Positions 33,695-44,242 of a stretch of 64,000 nucleotides of DNA are shown one piece after another (position 1 is the first letter of the stretch; the number at the start of each line of letters is the position of its first letter). Location: assembly GCA_049840395.1 (NCBI GenBank), contig JASGLD010000004.1:1-64000 (forward strand), given 5' to 3'. The translations under genes were made by a program, and so were the position numbers. The DNA comes from CAILZL01 sp049840395 (GTDB lineage: Bacteria > Pseudomonadota > Gammaproteobacteria > Steroidobacterales > Steroidobacteraceae). The notes beneath the pieces were generated by a model that was not told the DNA's origin, searched no databases, and saw only the letters and a list, made by a program, of their open reading frames with translations.

Positions 33695-34267
33695 ATGACG
33701 GAAGAGACCATCAATCCATCGGGAGTAGCCGGTCTGGTGAGCGACAGCGCTGCGTTGGGTCCGGAGCGGCGTTACCTGGAAGCCACACGACTATATGGAG
33801 ATGCCTTGGCGCGTCTGTCGCGGGGCTATGAAGCCGACCCGGCGCGTCGTCAGGATTTGTTGCAGGACATTCATGTCGCGCTATGGCGCAGCTTTAAGTT
33901 GTTCGACGACCGTTGTTCACTGCGCACCTGGGTGTATCGCGTCGCCCACAACACGGCCACCAAGCACATCCTGGCTAATCGTCGTGTGCGGTTGCATGAG
34001 ATGCATACCTTGGATGAGATGCCGGAGCCGGCAGATCAACACGACGGATTGGCTGTCTCTGATCAAGCCGAAGCCTTGCAGCGCTTGTTTCAACTGATTG
34101 AGCTGCTTAAGCCCATGGATCGACAAGTGATCTTGTTGTACCTGGAAGACTTTAGCGCCGAAGCCATTGGCGAGGTGGTCGGACTATCGCCCGAGAACAT
34201 CGCCACCAAGATTCATCGCATCAAGAAGCTGCTGGCTTCGATGTTTCATGCGCGAGGTCAGTCATGA
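33695..34267 (+). CDS. ECF-type RNA polymerase sigma factor
   Basis: A 190-residue group-4 sigma factor. Region 2 is at about 55-105: DLLQDIHVALWRSFKLFDDRCSLRTWVYRVAHNTATKHI, with the usual LRTWVYRVAHN core. Region 4 is at about 130-185: MDRQVILLYLEDFSAEAIGEVVGLSPENIATKIHRIKKLL, a helix-turn-helix. It overlaps the next gene by four bases (ATGA at 34264), the standard arrangement for a sigma factor and its membrane anti-sigma. No clear ribosome site precedes the ATG, 67 bases after the serine hydrolase. Confidence 0.9.
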   Translation: MTEETINPSGVAGLVSDSAALGPERRYLEATRLYGDALARLSRGYEADPARRQDLLQDIHVALWRSFKLFDDRCSLRTWVYRVAHNTATKHILANRRVRLHEMHTLDEMPEPADQHDGLAVSDQAEALQRLFQLIELLKPMDRQVILLYLEDFSAEAIGEVVGLSPENIATKIHRIKKLLASMFHARGQS

Positions 34268-34878
34268 GCGCCAATCAGGAGGACGGCATGATCAGCATGG
34301 TATGGCAATCGCAGCCCTTGGCAGCGCCGCGTGTCTCGCTGGAGTTTGTACAGCATCAGGCGGAGAAGTTGAATGCCGACTTCCGGTATGAATGTTATGT
34401 GATGTATGCCGTCACGATGCTTAGCGCCGTAGTGCTGCTGATGAATTTTCTACAGCTGCCGTTTCAGTCGGATTTGTCCAGTTCTTCATCTGTTTTAGTC
34501 GGGCGATTGGGTTCTGCTTTGATGTTGCTGGGTTCGATCTACATTACTTTGCAGGTACGTCGACGCGGGAAAATTCTATTGGCTGGGCAGGACGAAAAAG
34601 TAGTGCATAGCTTGGGTGCCTATCGAATCGAGTTACAGCGGCGTAGGGATTATTGTTTTGGCGCCTGGAGTTGGTCGATATGGCCGATGATGCCCGCCGT
34701 GGCTGTGTACTGGCTTGGCGGACTGTTGTACGACGCTCGTCCAGATAAATTGGTGAGGTACGGGCTGATGCTGGCGGTGTGGTTTGTAGTGGCGTTGCTT
34801 GGTTCGTGGCACTACTACCGGAAGGGTAAAAAGTTTCAGCGGGAACTCGATGCAGTGGCGACGCTGGATGGAAATTAA
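34264..34878 (+). CDS. Four-helix membrane protein, candidate anti-sigma factor
   Basis: A 204-residue protein with four hydrophobic segments (about 41-63, 77-97, 137-157 and 163-183), an N-terminal cytoplasmic part of about 40 residues containing ALxxPRVSLEFVQHQAEKLNADFRYE, and a short charged tail. The four-base overlap with the sigma gene is strong evidence of partnership. I see no zinc-binding HxxxCxxC motif, so it is not a classical ZAS-domain anti-sigma factor. A role as a membrane-bound anti-sigma or a sensor is inference from context. Confidence 0.6.
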   Translation: MSANQEDGMISMVWQSQPLAAPRVSLEFVQHQAEKLNADFRYECYVMYAVTMLSAVVLLMNFLQLPFQSDLSSSSSVLVGRLGSALMLLGSIYITLQVRRRGKILLAGQDEKVVHSLGAYRIELQRRRDYCFGAWSWSIWPMMPAVAVYWLGGLLYDARPDKLVRYGLMLAVWFVVALLGSWHYYRKGKKFQRELDAVATLDGN

Positions 34879-35017
34879 GCAACTTTAAGTTCTCAGGCGA
34901 TCGCGTGTGCCATCCACAGCAGCCTTTCCCTGATTCTGCATCCTGGCGGCTCGGTAGCGCTTTATCAGGCGCTGGTTTTGCCGATAGTCGGTGCGTCCCT
35001 CTCTATTTAGATACGCA

Positions 35018-36676
35018 ATGAACCAGCCGGCTTCGACTTCGACATGCACTCGTGGTGTTTCAATCAAAACCCGTTTGCTGCTCGCCTTTGGCGTGGTGGT
35101 GGCGTTGATGGTGGCGGCTGCGCTGACCGGGCGCTGGGGCATGTCCTCACTGCACACATCCGTGACGCGCAGTTTCAACAGCGACGTGGCCTTATCCGAG
35201 TCGGCGGCGTTGCTCAACATTGATGTGCTGACGCTGCGTCGCTATGAAAAGGATGTCTTCATCAATGTCAGCAATGCCGACAGCGTCAGTAGCTACTTCG
35301 ATAAGTGGCAGAAAGCAGTACAGAAGCTGCGGGATGATCTGGTGCAGGCCAACACTGTGGCAGGCGCTGAATCGAAGGCTGTGCTGACCGAGTTTGCTAC
35401 CGCACTGAGCGCCTATGAGAGCGGCTTCACCGAGATTCACAGCCAGATTGCGGGCCACCAAATTGCCACCACGCAACAGGCCAATGACGCCATGGGCAAG
35501 TTCAAGAACGCCATCCGTAGCACGGAACAACAGGCTGAATTGATCAAGCAACAGGCGCAGCAGCGCATGGCGCAGGTGCTGCCCGAGTTGCAGAGTAAGC
35601 GCAATCAATTGGACTTCACTTTGTTATTGCTTACCTGTGTCGCCTTTGCAGTAGCGGGCGGCCTGGCCTGGGTTATTACTCGCCGCATCACCACGACGCT
35701 TAATGAGGCAGTGCAACTGGCCAAGAAAGTGGCCAGCGGTGAGTTGGGGCATGACATCGCGGTTACCAGTCAGGACGAGCTGGGTGAATTGACTCGTGCC
35801 TTGCACGATATGGATCAGCAACTGTGTTCGGTGATTGCCGGCGTGCGCACTGCGGCATTGACGGTGAGTTCGGCTTCGGCCGAGATCGCGCAGGGCAACG
35901 ATCATCTGGCGACGCGCACTCAAGAACAGGCGGCCTCGCTGGAAGAAACGGCTGCTTCGATGGAGCAGATGACCGCCTCCGTCAAACAGAACTCCGATAA
36001 CACCACGCATGCCACCGAGCTGGCGCGTCGTGCGCGCAGCATTGCCGAGGCCGGTGGGCAGGTGGTGCAGCAGGCCATCGCCGCGATGCAGGAGATCAAT
36101 ACCTCCAGCAAGCGCATTGCCGACATCATCAGTGTGATCGACGAGATCGCCTTCCAGACCAACCTGCTGGCGTTGAATGCCGCGGTGGAAGCGGCGCGTG
36201 CCGGCGAACAGGGCCGCGGTTTTGCAGTAGTGGCATCCGAGGTGCGCAATCTGGCCCAGCGCAGCGCCTCGGCGGCACGCGAGATCAAGGCCTTGATCAG
36301 CGATAGCACCGAGAAGGTGAATACCGGCGCTCAGTTGGTGGAGAAGTCCGGCGGCTCGCTGGCAGACATCGTCACCAGCACCCAGCAGGTATCGACGGTG
36401 GTGGATGAAATCGCCGCCGCCAACAAGGAACATGCAGCGGGTATTCAACAGGTGAACCACGTCATCACGCAGATGGATTCCGCGACCCAGCACAATGCCG
36501 CTGCGGTGGAAGAGATCTCGGCTGCCAGCAAGGCCTTGCAGGGACAGGCGGAGCTGTTAAGCCAACAGATTGGCCATTTCCGGATCATCGGTCAGCCGCA
36601 AACCGCTGCTTTGCAGGGCGCCATTCAACCGGCGGCCTGGCAACAAGTCGATACGCAGGCTGCCCGGGCGGCCTAA
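35018..36676 (+). CDS. Methyl-accepting chemotaxis protein
   Basis: A 552-residue transducer. First transmembrane segment (about 18-40), a periplasmic four-helix-bundle sensor (about 41-195), second transmembrane segment (about 197-220), HAMP domain (to about 270) and the long signalling hairpin. The hairpin tip has the invariant ALNAAVEAARAGEQGRGFAVVASEVRNLAQRSA. Methylation-region Gln/Glu pairs such as QEQAASLEETAASMEQM are visible. It would pass a periplasmic or membrane-sensed signal to CheA/CheW encoded elsewhere. No C-terminal receptor-methylation pentapeptide. Start ATG 35018; a GTG at 34991 is in frame, but neither has a good ribosome site. Confidence 0.92.
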   Translation: MNQPASTSTCTRGVSIKTRLLLAFGVVVALMVAAALTGRWGMSSLHTSVTRSFNSDVALSESAALLNIDVLTLRRYEKDVFINVSNADSVSSYFDKWQKAVQKLRDDLVQANTVAGAESKAVLTEFATALSAYESGFTEIHSQIAGHQIATTQQANDAMGKFKNAIRSTEQQAELIKQQAQQRMAQVLPELQSKRNQLDFTLLLLTCVAFAVAGGLAWVITRRITTTLNEAVQLAKKVASGELGHDIAVTSQDELGELTRALHDMDQQLCSVIAGVRTAALTVSSASAEIAQGNDHLATRTQEQAASLEETAASMEQMTASVKQNSDNTTHATELARRARSIAEAGGQVVQQAIAAMQEINTSSKRIADIISVIDEIAFQTNLLALNAAVEAARAGEQGRGFAVVASEVRNLAQRSASAAREIKALISDSTEKVNTGAQLVEKSGGSLADIVTSTQQVSTVVDEIAAANKEHAAGIQQVNHVITQMDSATQHNAAAVEEISAASKALQGQAELLSQQIGHFRIIGQPQTAALQGAIQPAAWQQVDTQAARAA

Positions 36677-36718
36677 AAAATACCGCATCGGACAGCGATT
36701 CCTAAATCGTCGGCTTTG

Positions 36719-36786
36719 GTAGGTCGGGTTAAAACCCGACATCTTCGGAATGTCGGGTAGCGCTGAAGACAGCTAACCCGACCTAC
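36719..36786. repeat. GTAGG...CCTAC intergenic palindromic element
   Basis: Outer arms GTAGGTCGGGTT and AACCCGACCTAC enclose GTCGGGTTAAAACCCGAC-type and CCGACATCTTCGGAATGTCGG-type hairpins. It is the longest perfect outer arm of this family in the window. It lies between the chemotaxis gene and icd. Confidence 0.65.
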
Positions 36787-36964
36787 ATGGGATGGCAGGC
36801 CTTCAATCTCTTTTCGCTTGCTAATCCTGCACGAGAACCGTGGCAACTCTGCCCAGCCCGACGGCCTCGCTTGATATACTCCCGCGCCCAAAGTGGCACG
36901 CCTCGTGCTGCCCACCCATAAACCTGTCCCCATAACCGTTCCCGACCCTGTCCGAAGGAAAGTC

Positions 36965-39184
<2,220 letters not shown>

Positions 39185-39196
39185 GAAGAGATGAAG

Positions 39197-39228
39197 AAAA
39201 GCCCGATGTGAAAACATCGGGCTTTTTT
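39197..39228 (+). terminator. Terminator after icd
   Basis: AAAAGCCCGATGT/ACATCGGGCTTTT stem with a short A-rich loop and six T residues, 13 bases after the stop. Confidence 0.93.
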
Positions 39229-39378
39229 GTCGGTAACAGATTGGATTGAAGTTTTGGTTGTGTGTTGTGCACACCTGAATGAGCTAACCTTGAGCTTGAC
39301 TCTATTGTAGGAAAGGTTGTTTTTATCTTTCGCACACCCAGTGCTATTTATTGAGCCGAGCGGAAAATTGGAGATGTC

Positions 39379-41304
39379 ATGGAGTGCTGGAATGGCTTTG
39401 CTGTTGGCGTTAGTAAAAATTGGCCGGACAAAAAGCAATTAACGTTGACTGTCGAGGTAAGGCAGTCCTCGCATGGATTGTTTGAGTTGGCTTGGAGGAC
39501 TGTAAAGATCCTTATGGCGCTATTTCTCCTGACTGCGTGTGGCGGCGGTGGAGGTGGTGGCAGTAGCACCTCCGGCGGGAGCAATAGCAGTGCGGCGGTA
39601 ACGCCTTCGTTACTGGTTCCGTCCGCACCTGTTGTAGTTACTACTGCACTAAATGCGCTTGTGGATCAGGCAACCGGCTGGTCGTCCACAACTTCAGTAC
39701 CCGTCACACTCGTCAATGTATCAAGCACGGCTGTTCCTTACGGTCAGTACTCCACCAGCGGTATTGCCCAGGTTAACTGGCAATGGGTATCGAGTACCGA
39801 GGCGAAGTTGTTGATCCTTTTTAAGCCGCCGTATTCGCTTGTGCCAGGTAGTTACTCAGACAACATCTACTTGAAAATGTGCATGGACTCTTCGTGCAGC
39901 CAAGTCGTGGCGGGTACGGAGCTGACTGTTCCGGTTACCTACACCATTACGGCGCCTGCGTCCGGGTCTGTGCCATCCGTTACGCTGTCTACTGCAAACA
40001 TTTCGGCTCAAGCGCTTGCTAGTGACTATACCGGTCTGGGATTCCAGACGGTGAATTTGACCTTATCCAATTTCGGTTACAAGCCGAAGGTACAGGTCAC
40101 TACGACAAATAATGCTGTCCAGTTTGTAAATACGAACGTGCCAAGCAATACACAGGCCTCCTTGGACATCAGTTTGAAACAGCCAAGCAGTTTAAGCGCC
40201 GGCACTTATTCCGACACGATCTTGGTGACTGTTTGTCTGGATCAAGCATGTGTGAATCCGGTTGCCGGTAGTCCATTCAGCATCGCGGTGACTTATGTGA
40301 TCGGTGACACCATCACCGTTACCGGTCCCAATGGATACACGCTGCGAGCCGTGAATACAGCGAGTCGCGGCGTTGCCTGGGATGGTACTCGTGGGCGCAT
40401 CTATGTCTTACAAGAATCCAGCGGTCGAGGTCAGATTCTTGCGCTTGATCCCGATACTGGAGCCACTGTTGGTGGTGTCCTGTTGAATAGCTACCCGAGC
40501 TCTCCAACCGGCGCGTTGGCGATCTCCGCGAATGACCAGTATTTATATGTCGGTTTGAATGACGGTTCGGTGCAGCGTTTGGCGCTGCCGGCGCTGACGC
40601 CTGACTTGAATATTTCGCTGGGTATGGATGGCAATAATAACCGTTTGTATGCTGCCGCTATTGCGGTAGCGCCTGCTGCGCCGGAAACCTTCGCTGTCGC
40701 TATTTCAAGTTACCCGGCAGTGATGGGAGGATTTGAACGGGGGGTTGTCGTATACGACGGCAATGTGATGCGGGCAAATGGCGCGGTAGGGCCTTCGACT
40801 GCACTGTCGCCGGCGCCGGTTGACTATCTTGTCTGGAGTCCTGATCAAACCAAGTTGTATGGGTCGAACTATTCGTTTAATGGAAATCAGAAGGTCTATG
40901 CGCTCAATGTAAATGGCACGGGGATTACCGGCACTGCCGTTTCGTCCGGCTCGATTTCCGGTGGTCGCCTTCGTTTGAACGGTGATCGGCTCTATACCGA
41001 TACCGGCAATATTGTCGATGCATCATCTCTGTCGATCATTCAAAGCTTTAAACCTTTCGGTTCGACGATCGGGTTGATTCCAGACGCAGCAGTAAATAAG
41101 TTGTTTGTCATGGGAGCCAGTTCGATAGCTCTTTCACCCACGATCAACTCTTACAGCCTGGATCAACAGGTCTTTGTGGCGTCACTCGTATTGCCAAGAA
41201 ACATAAACAGTATTGGCGAGCTTTTCCGGCTTGGCAACAATCGCCTGGTATATCGAACGGACAATACATTGGTATTGATTCGCGGCGCATTTGCTTCTCA
41301 GTGA
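39379..41304 (+). CDS. Large secreted lipoprotein with Ig-like repeats and beta-propeller, paralogue 1
   Basis: A 641-residue protein with a lipobox FLLTAC (acylated Cys near residue 54), then a GGGGGGG/Ser linker. Two beta-rich repeats of about 110 residues follow (about 75-195 and 200-310), each with a closing PGTYSD / AGTYSD strand and a C-x(4-5)-C pair. The C-terminal half (about 315-640) has propeller-like repeats such as GVAWDGTRGRIYVLQESSGRGQILALD and ALAISANDQYLYVGLNDGSVQRL. It belongs with the gene at 44243. The real start may be TTG 39478, which would make the signal peptide normal; the ATG at 39379 leaves a 45-residue N-extension. Function unknown; surface exposure is inferred. Confidence 0.65.
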   Translation: MECWNGFAVGVSKNWPDKKQLTLTVEVRQSSHGLFELAWRTVKILMALFLLTACGGGGGGGSSTSGGSNSSAAVTPSLLVPSAPVVVTTALNALVDQATGWSSTTSVPVTLVNVSSTAVPYGQYSTSGIAQVNWQWVSSTEAKLLILFKPPYSLVPGSYSDNIYLKMCMDSSCSQVVAGTELTVPVTYTITAPASGSVPSVTLSTANISAQALASDYTGLGFQTVNLTLSNFGYKPKVQVTTTNNAVQFVNTNVPSNTQASLDISLKQPSSLSAGTYSDTILVTVCLDQACVNPVAGSPFSIAVTYVIGDTITVTGPNGYTLRAVNTASRGVAWDGTRGRIYVLQESSGRGQILALDPDTGATVGGVLLNSYPSSPTGALAISANDQYLYVGLNDGSVQRLALPALTPDLNISLGMDGNNNRLYAAAIAVAPAAPETFAVAISSYPAVMGGFERGVVVYDGNVMRANGAVGPSTALSPAPVDYLVWSPDQTKLYGSNYSFNGNQKVYALNVNGTGITGTAVSSGSISGGRLRLNGDRLYTDTGNIVDASSLSIIQSFKPFGSTIGLIPDAAVNKLFVMGASSIALSPTINSYSLDQQVFVASLVLPRNINSIGELFRLGNNRLVYRTDNTLVLIRGAFASQ

Positions 41305-41357
41305 GGTAAGGGCTTTGCCGTGCTGTCGTTGAGTAAATGTCGTTTTGGATAAAGCGC

Positions 41358-41430
41358 ATAGGCTGGGATGTAAATCCCAGTCTCTTGTTTGGAAGGCTGG
41401 GATTCCGCTGCGCTTCATCGCCAGCCTACG
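41358..41430. repeat. GTAGG...CCTAC-type palindromic element
   Basis: ATAGGCTGGGAT...ATCCCAG and GGCTGGGATTCC...GCCAGCCTAC: two hairpins in outer TAGGCTGG/CCAGCCTA arms. The copy at 46327 agrees in most positions, and both end a lipoprotein gene of the same family. Confidence 0.6.
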
Positions 41431-41490
41431 GTGTGGATTTCTCCCTATCACGGCACTTCGTCTGATTGTTTTGCCTGGCAATAGCTTGTG

Positions 41491-42456
41491 CTATTGAGTA
41501 TCAGCTTTACGAATGTGCTCCGTGAAAAAAGCCCAGATCGCTTCATTGGCATCGAAAGTGATGGAGGGCTTTGCAGCGCCCTCACGTGCCGACTTGCCGC
41601 CCGGCCAGGCATGGCCGTTATCGGTGACGCTGTAGAACAGCACATCGGCATTATTTCGACACTCGTCATAGCGAGTCAGCTCTGCGCCGCTGACCTTGCT
41701 AGTTTGCTCATGCTTACAACCATTGGCGTTCGCCCAGAACTTGGCTTGTGCGCCTGCCGGTAGTACGGGTTTATCTGCGGCTTTCTGTAGTATGCGACGC
41801 AGCAGCGGACCCAGGTCGGAATTCATGTTCAGCGTGCCGCCTGTGGGTGGAACAATGGTGTCCACAGCGCCATTGATGATAACGGCGGGCAGGGCTCGCG
41901 CAGGTGCGGATTCGTCACCGAAGACAGCGCCAATGACCGGCGCAATGGCGGCGAGTTTGTTGGACAGGGCAATGCCCAGTTGATGCGTCATCATGCCGCC
42001 ATTCGACAGGCCGGTGATATAGACCCGATTGGGATCGATGCTGTAATGGTTAAGCAGGTGATCAATCAAGGCCGAGATGAAGCCTATGTCATCGCTGCGG
42101 CTTTGCATGGCGTAGGCACAGCAATGTCCGGCATTCCAGGCGAGTAGTTTATTGTTCAGTCGTCCATTGCCATTCGGGTAGACGGCAATCAACTTCTCAC
42201 GTTGGGCAACCCGGTCGAATTGGGTTTGCTCTGCTGCGTTTTTCGCATTGCCGCCGCCACCATGCAGAACAATCACCAACGCAGTCGATTTGCCTGCCGA
42301 AAAATCATGCGCTAGAAAACTGCGTTGTGTGCCGTGATAGTCGAGTGTTTGTAGTGACTCTGCGGCAGCGATGTTGCTCAGGCCGAGTGCCATTAAGACA
42401 ATCAGTCCACTGAGGCTGTTGCACGGAGTAACTGAACGGTCGCGCTTGTCAGGCAT
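41491..42456 (-). CDS. Secreted PHB-depolymerase-like / feruloyl-esterase-like alpha/beta hydrolase
   Basis: A 321-residue alpha/beta-hydrolase of the LpqC / PHB-depolymerase esterase group. A signal peptide (about 15-35, LIVLMALGLSNIAAA) is followed by the oxyanion segment LVIVLHGGGGNAKN, the nucleophile elbow GLSNGGMM, an Asp in GAVDTIVPP and the C-terminal His in NGHAWPGG. Cys pairs (CC at HCCAYA and the C-x-H...C downstream) suggest disulfides. It would hydrolyse ester bonds in polymers or aromatic esters outside the cytoplasm. Start ATG 42456, after AAGGATCAAAGG; an extension to 42549 is not supported. Monocistronic. Confidence 0.87.
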   Translation of the reverse strand: MPDKRDRSVTPCNSLSGLIVLMALGLSNIAAAESLQTLDYHGTQRSFLAHDFSAGKSTALVIVLHGGGGNAKNAAEQTQFDRVAQREKLIAVYPNGNGRLNNKLLAWNAGHCCAYAMQSRSDDIGFISALIDHLLNHYSIDPNRVYITGLSNGGMMTHQLGIALSNKLAAIAPVIGAVFGDESAPARALPAVIINGAVDTIVPPTGGTLNMNSDLGPLLRRILQKAADKPVLPAGAQAKFWANANGCKHEQTSKVSGAELTRYDECRNNADVLFYSVTDNGHAWPGGKSAREGAAKPSITFDANEAIWAFFTEHIRKADTQ

Positions 42457-42639
42457 TGCCTTTGATCCTTCAGAGGGGGGCGCATCGAGTTTCAATGAGC
42501 GATCTTGCCTTAACGCATGGAGTTCCGAGTGGGTTGACATGAGTTTCATCTGTCATCAATGCCAAAAACTCGTTCCGATGGTTTTGTGGATTTTCCGGAA
42601 AAGAAAACCTGATAATGAATGGTGCTGAAGGGAGGGTGT

Positions 42640-43113
42640 ATGAAGAAATGGCTAGTGTTGTTAGTGGTGTTGATTGCCGCTTTTCAAGGTTGGCAGCAGT
42701 CTCGGCAGGGAGCGAGCATCAGTTCTGCAGATGCTGAAGCACCCGTTTCGGCTCCATCATCTGAAGTATCGACTGCTGGAGATGCAGGCAGGCTTGCCCA
42801 GGCATTTAAAAATCAGCAAAGCAATGTGCAGGTGCAAGCTGGTGGCGTGGTCAGTCGAGTGCTGGCCGATGATCGCGACGGTTCGGCGCATCAGCGTTTC
42901 ATCGTGCGGCTGGCGTCTGGTCAAACCGTGCTGATTGCTCACAACATTGATCTGGCGCCACGCGTGGCAAACCTGCGTGAGGGTGATGCCATTGAATTTC
43001 TAGGCGAGTACGAATGGAATGCCCAAGGCGGAGTGGTGCACTGGACGCATCGCGATCCGGATGGCAGCCATGTTTCCGGATGGTTGCGCCACGATGGGCG
43101 CACTTATCAGTAA
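42640..43113 (+). CDS. DUF3465-family secreted protein
   Basis: A 157-residue protein with an N-terminal hydrophobic segment (MKKWLVLLVVLIAAFQ, an uncleaved anchor or signal), a variable linker and a DUF3465-type domain (about 55-150). Typical blocks: HQRFIVRLASGQTVLIAHNIDLAPRV, then GDAIEFLGEYEWNAQGGVVHWTHRDPDG and GWLRHDG. This fold resembles OB-type domains, but no activity is known for the family. GGGAGGG precedes the ATG at 42640. Divergent from the esterase gene. Confidence 0.85.
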   Translation: MKKWLVLLVVLIAAFQGWQQSRQGASISSADAEAPVSAPSSEVSTAGDAGRLAQAFKNQQSNVQVQAGGVVSRVLADDRDGSAHQRFIVRLASGQTVLIAHNIDLAPRVANLREGDAIEFLGEYEWNAQGGVVHWTHRDPDGSHVSGWLRHDGRTYQ

Positions 43114-43294
43114 AGCGTTCAAGACGGCACAGAATGCTTGGCCCGGTCAACTTATGGACGGCGACGAAACGTTTGCTATGAAGTGGCAGAAACGCTCGTC
43201 TCACAAGCTCGTCATAAACGCGTCATGCAAACTCGCTACGCTACGCAAATCTTAAAATAGCGGGTGTCGGGCCGGCCCGTGCCACCGAGACTGG

Positions 43295-43918
43295 ATGATG
43301 AAGCACCGAACCTCAAGCGCCTCTGTGCGCGTACTGGCCTGCGTGACTGGCCTGTTGATCTGTGCAACCACCGCTAGAGCGGACGCGCTTCATAAGTACT
43401 TCAAGGAAGATACCTACTGGCATCACGGCAGCGGCTGGCTCTATCCGCGCCATGTCGGTGATTTCACCCTCGATGGCAGTCCCACGCAGGTCGACGGTAA
43501 TGATGATCTGAGCGCAATCTATAAGCAGGACGCGAACGACATGCACCGGCTTGCGATTGTCGATCTTTACTATCCGCAATCTGCGTCGAAGTGGGCGCAG
43601 CTCAGCTCCGCCCGAGCGGGCGTAATGGTTGAGGCGCAGAATGATGAATGCACTGTTGAGAGCAAGGCGGATGAGAAAACGTTCGTACTTGAGAACTACC
43701 CGCAGATTTCAGGCGTGAAAGTCACATTCGTCTCGCTCAAAGCCGGTTGTGACCAACGCGCTCTGTACTTCTTCCGTGCGCCGAATTGGATTGTCTCGGT
43801 CCGCACGACTTCCATGGCAGTCGATCTTGAAGCTGTGAAGATTATCGATTCCTTCGTGCGTGCCCTGCGTTGGGATTCGCTCGACACGGATCCGAATTTG
43901 CGCGAGACGATCAAGTGA
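43295..43918 (+). CDS. Secreted protein of unknown function
   Basis: A 207-residue protein with a signal peptide (about 1-30, ending TTARADA). The mature part has no motif I recognise; it has the look of a small alpha/beta fold with one Cys pair (DECTVES and KAGCDQRAL). Its alternative start is the second Met. It is monocistronic, with 180 bases upstream and 324 downstream without another gene. I would not assign a function. Confidence 0.6.
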   Translation: MMKHRTSSASVRVLACVTGLLICATTARADALHKYFKEDTYWHHGSGWLYPRHVGDFTLDGSPTQVDGNDDLSAIYKQDANDMHRLAIVDLYYPQSASKWAQLSSARAGVMVEAQNDECTVESKADEKTFVLENYPQISGVKVTFVSLKAGCDQRALYFFRAPNWIVSVRTTSMAVDLEAVKIIDSFVRALRWDSLDTDPNLRETIK

Positions 43919-44242
43919 TTTCATGAAATCGGTGCCCATGTTGCAGCACGTAATATCGTTGGGGATTTCCTGCGCGTGGGGTTGCTGATAGTAAGTGCGT
44001 TACGATGGTGTCACTGCTGATCGCTGCGCTACAAGGTTGGTGGCGGCAGGATAAGCCACCAGGCAGCCTCATATCTCCGCCCCAATACGCGCCGTAGCGG
44101 CTACTTCATTCGCGCCGTAGATCAGTACTGATGATTCTGCGATTGGATGGCTGTGACATAAGGGGCTAGGCACCAGTGAAATGTTTTTGTCACTCAGGTT
44201 AAAATCCAGCTGCCTAATATAATCATCATAAGCGGGATAGAT
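43919..44242. other. Intergenic gap with no visible gene
   Basis: 324 bases between a secreted-protein gene and the second large lipoprotein. I see no tRNA, no known RNA motif and no frame with a ribosome site. The last 60 bases are AT-rich and probably carry the promoter of the lipoprotein; no clear -35/-10 pair stands out. Confidence 0.5.
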
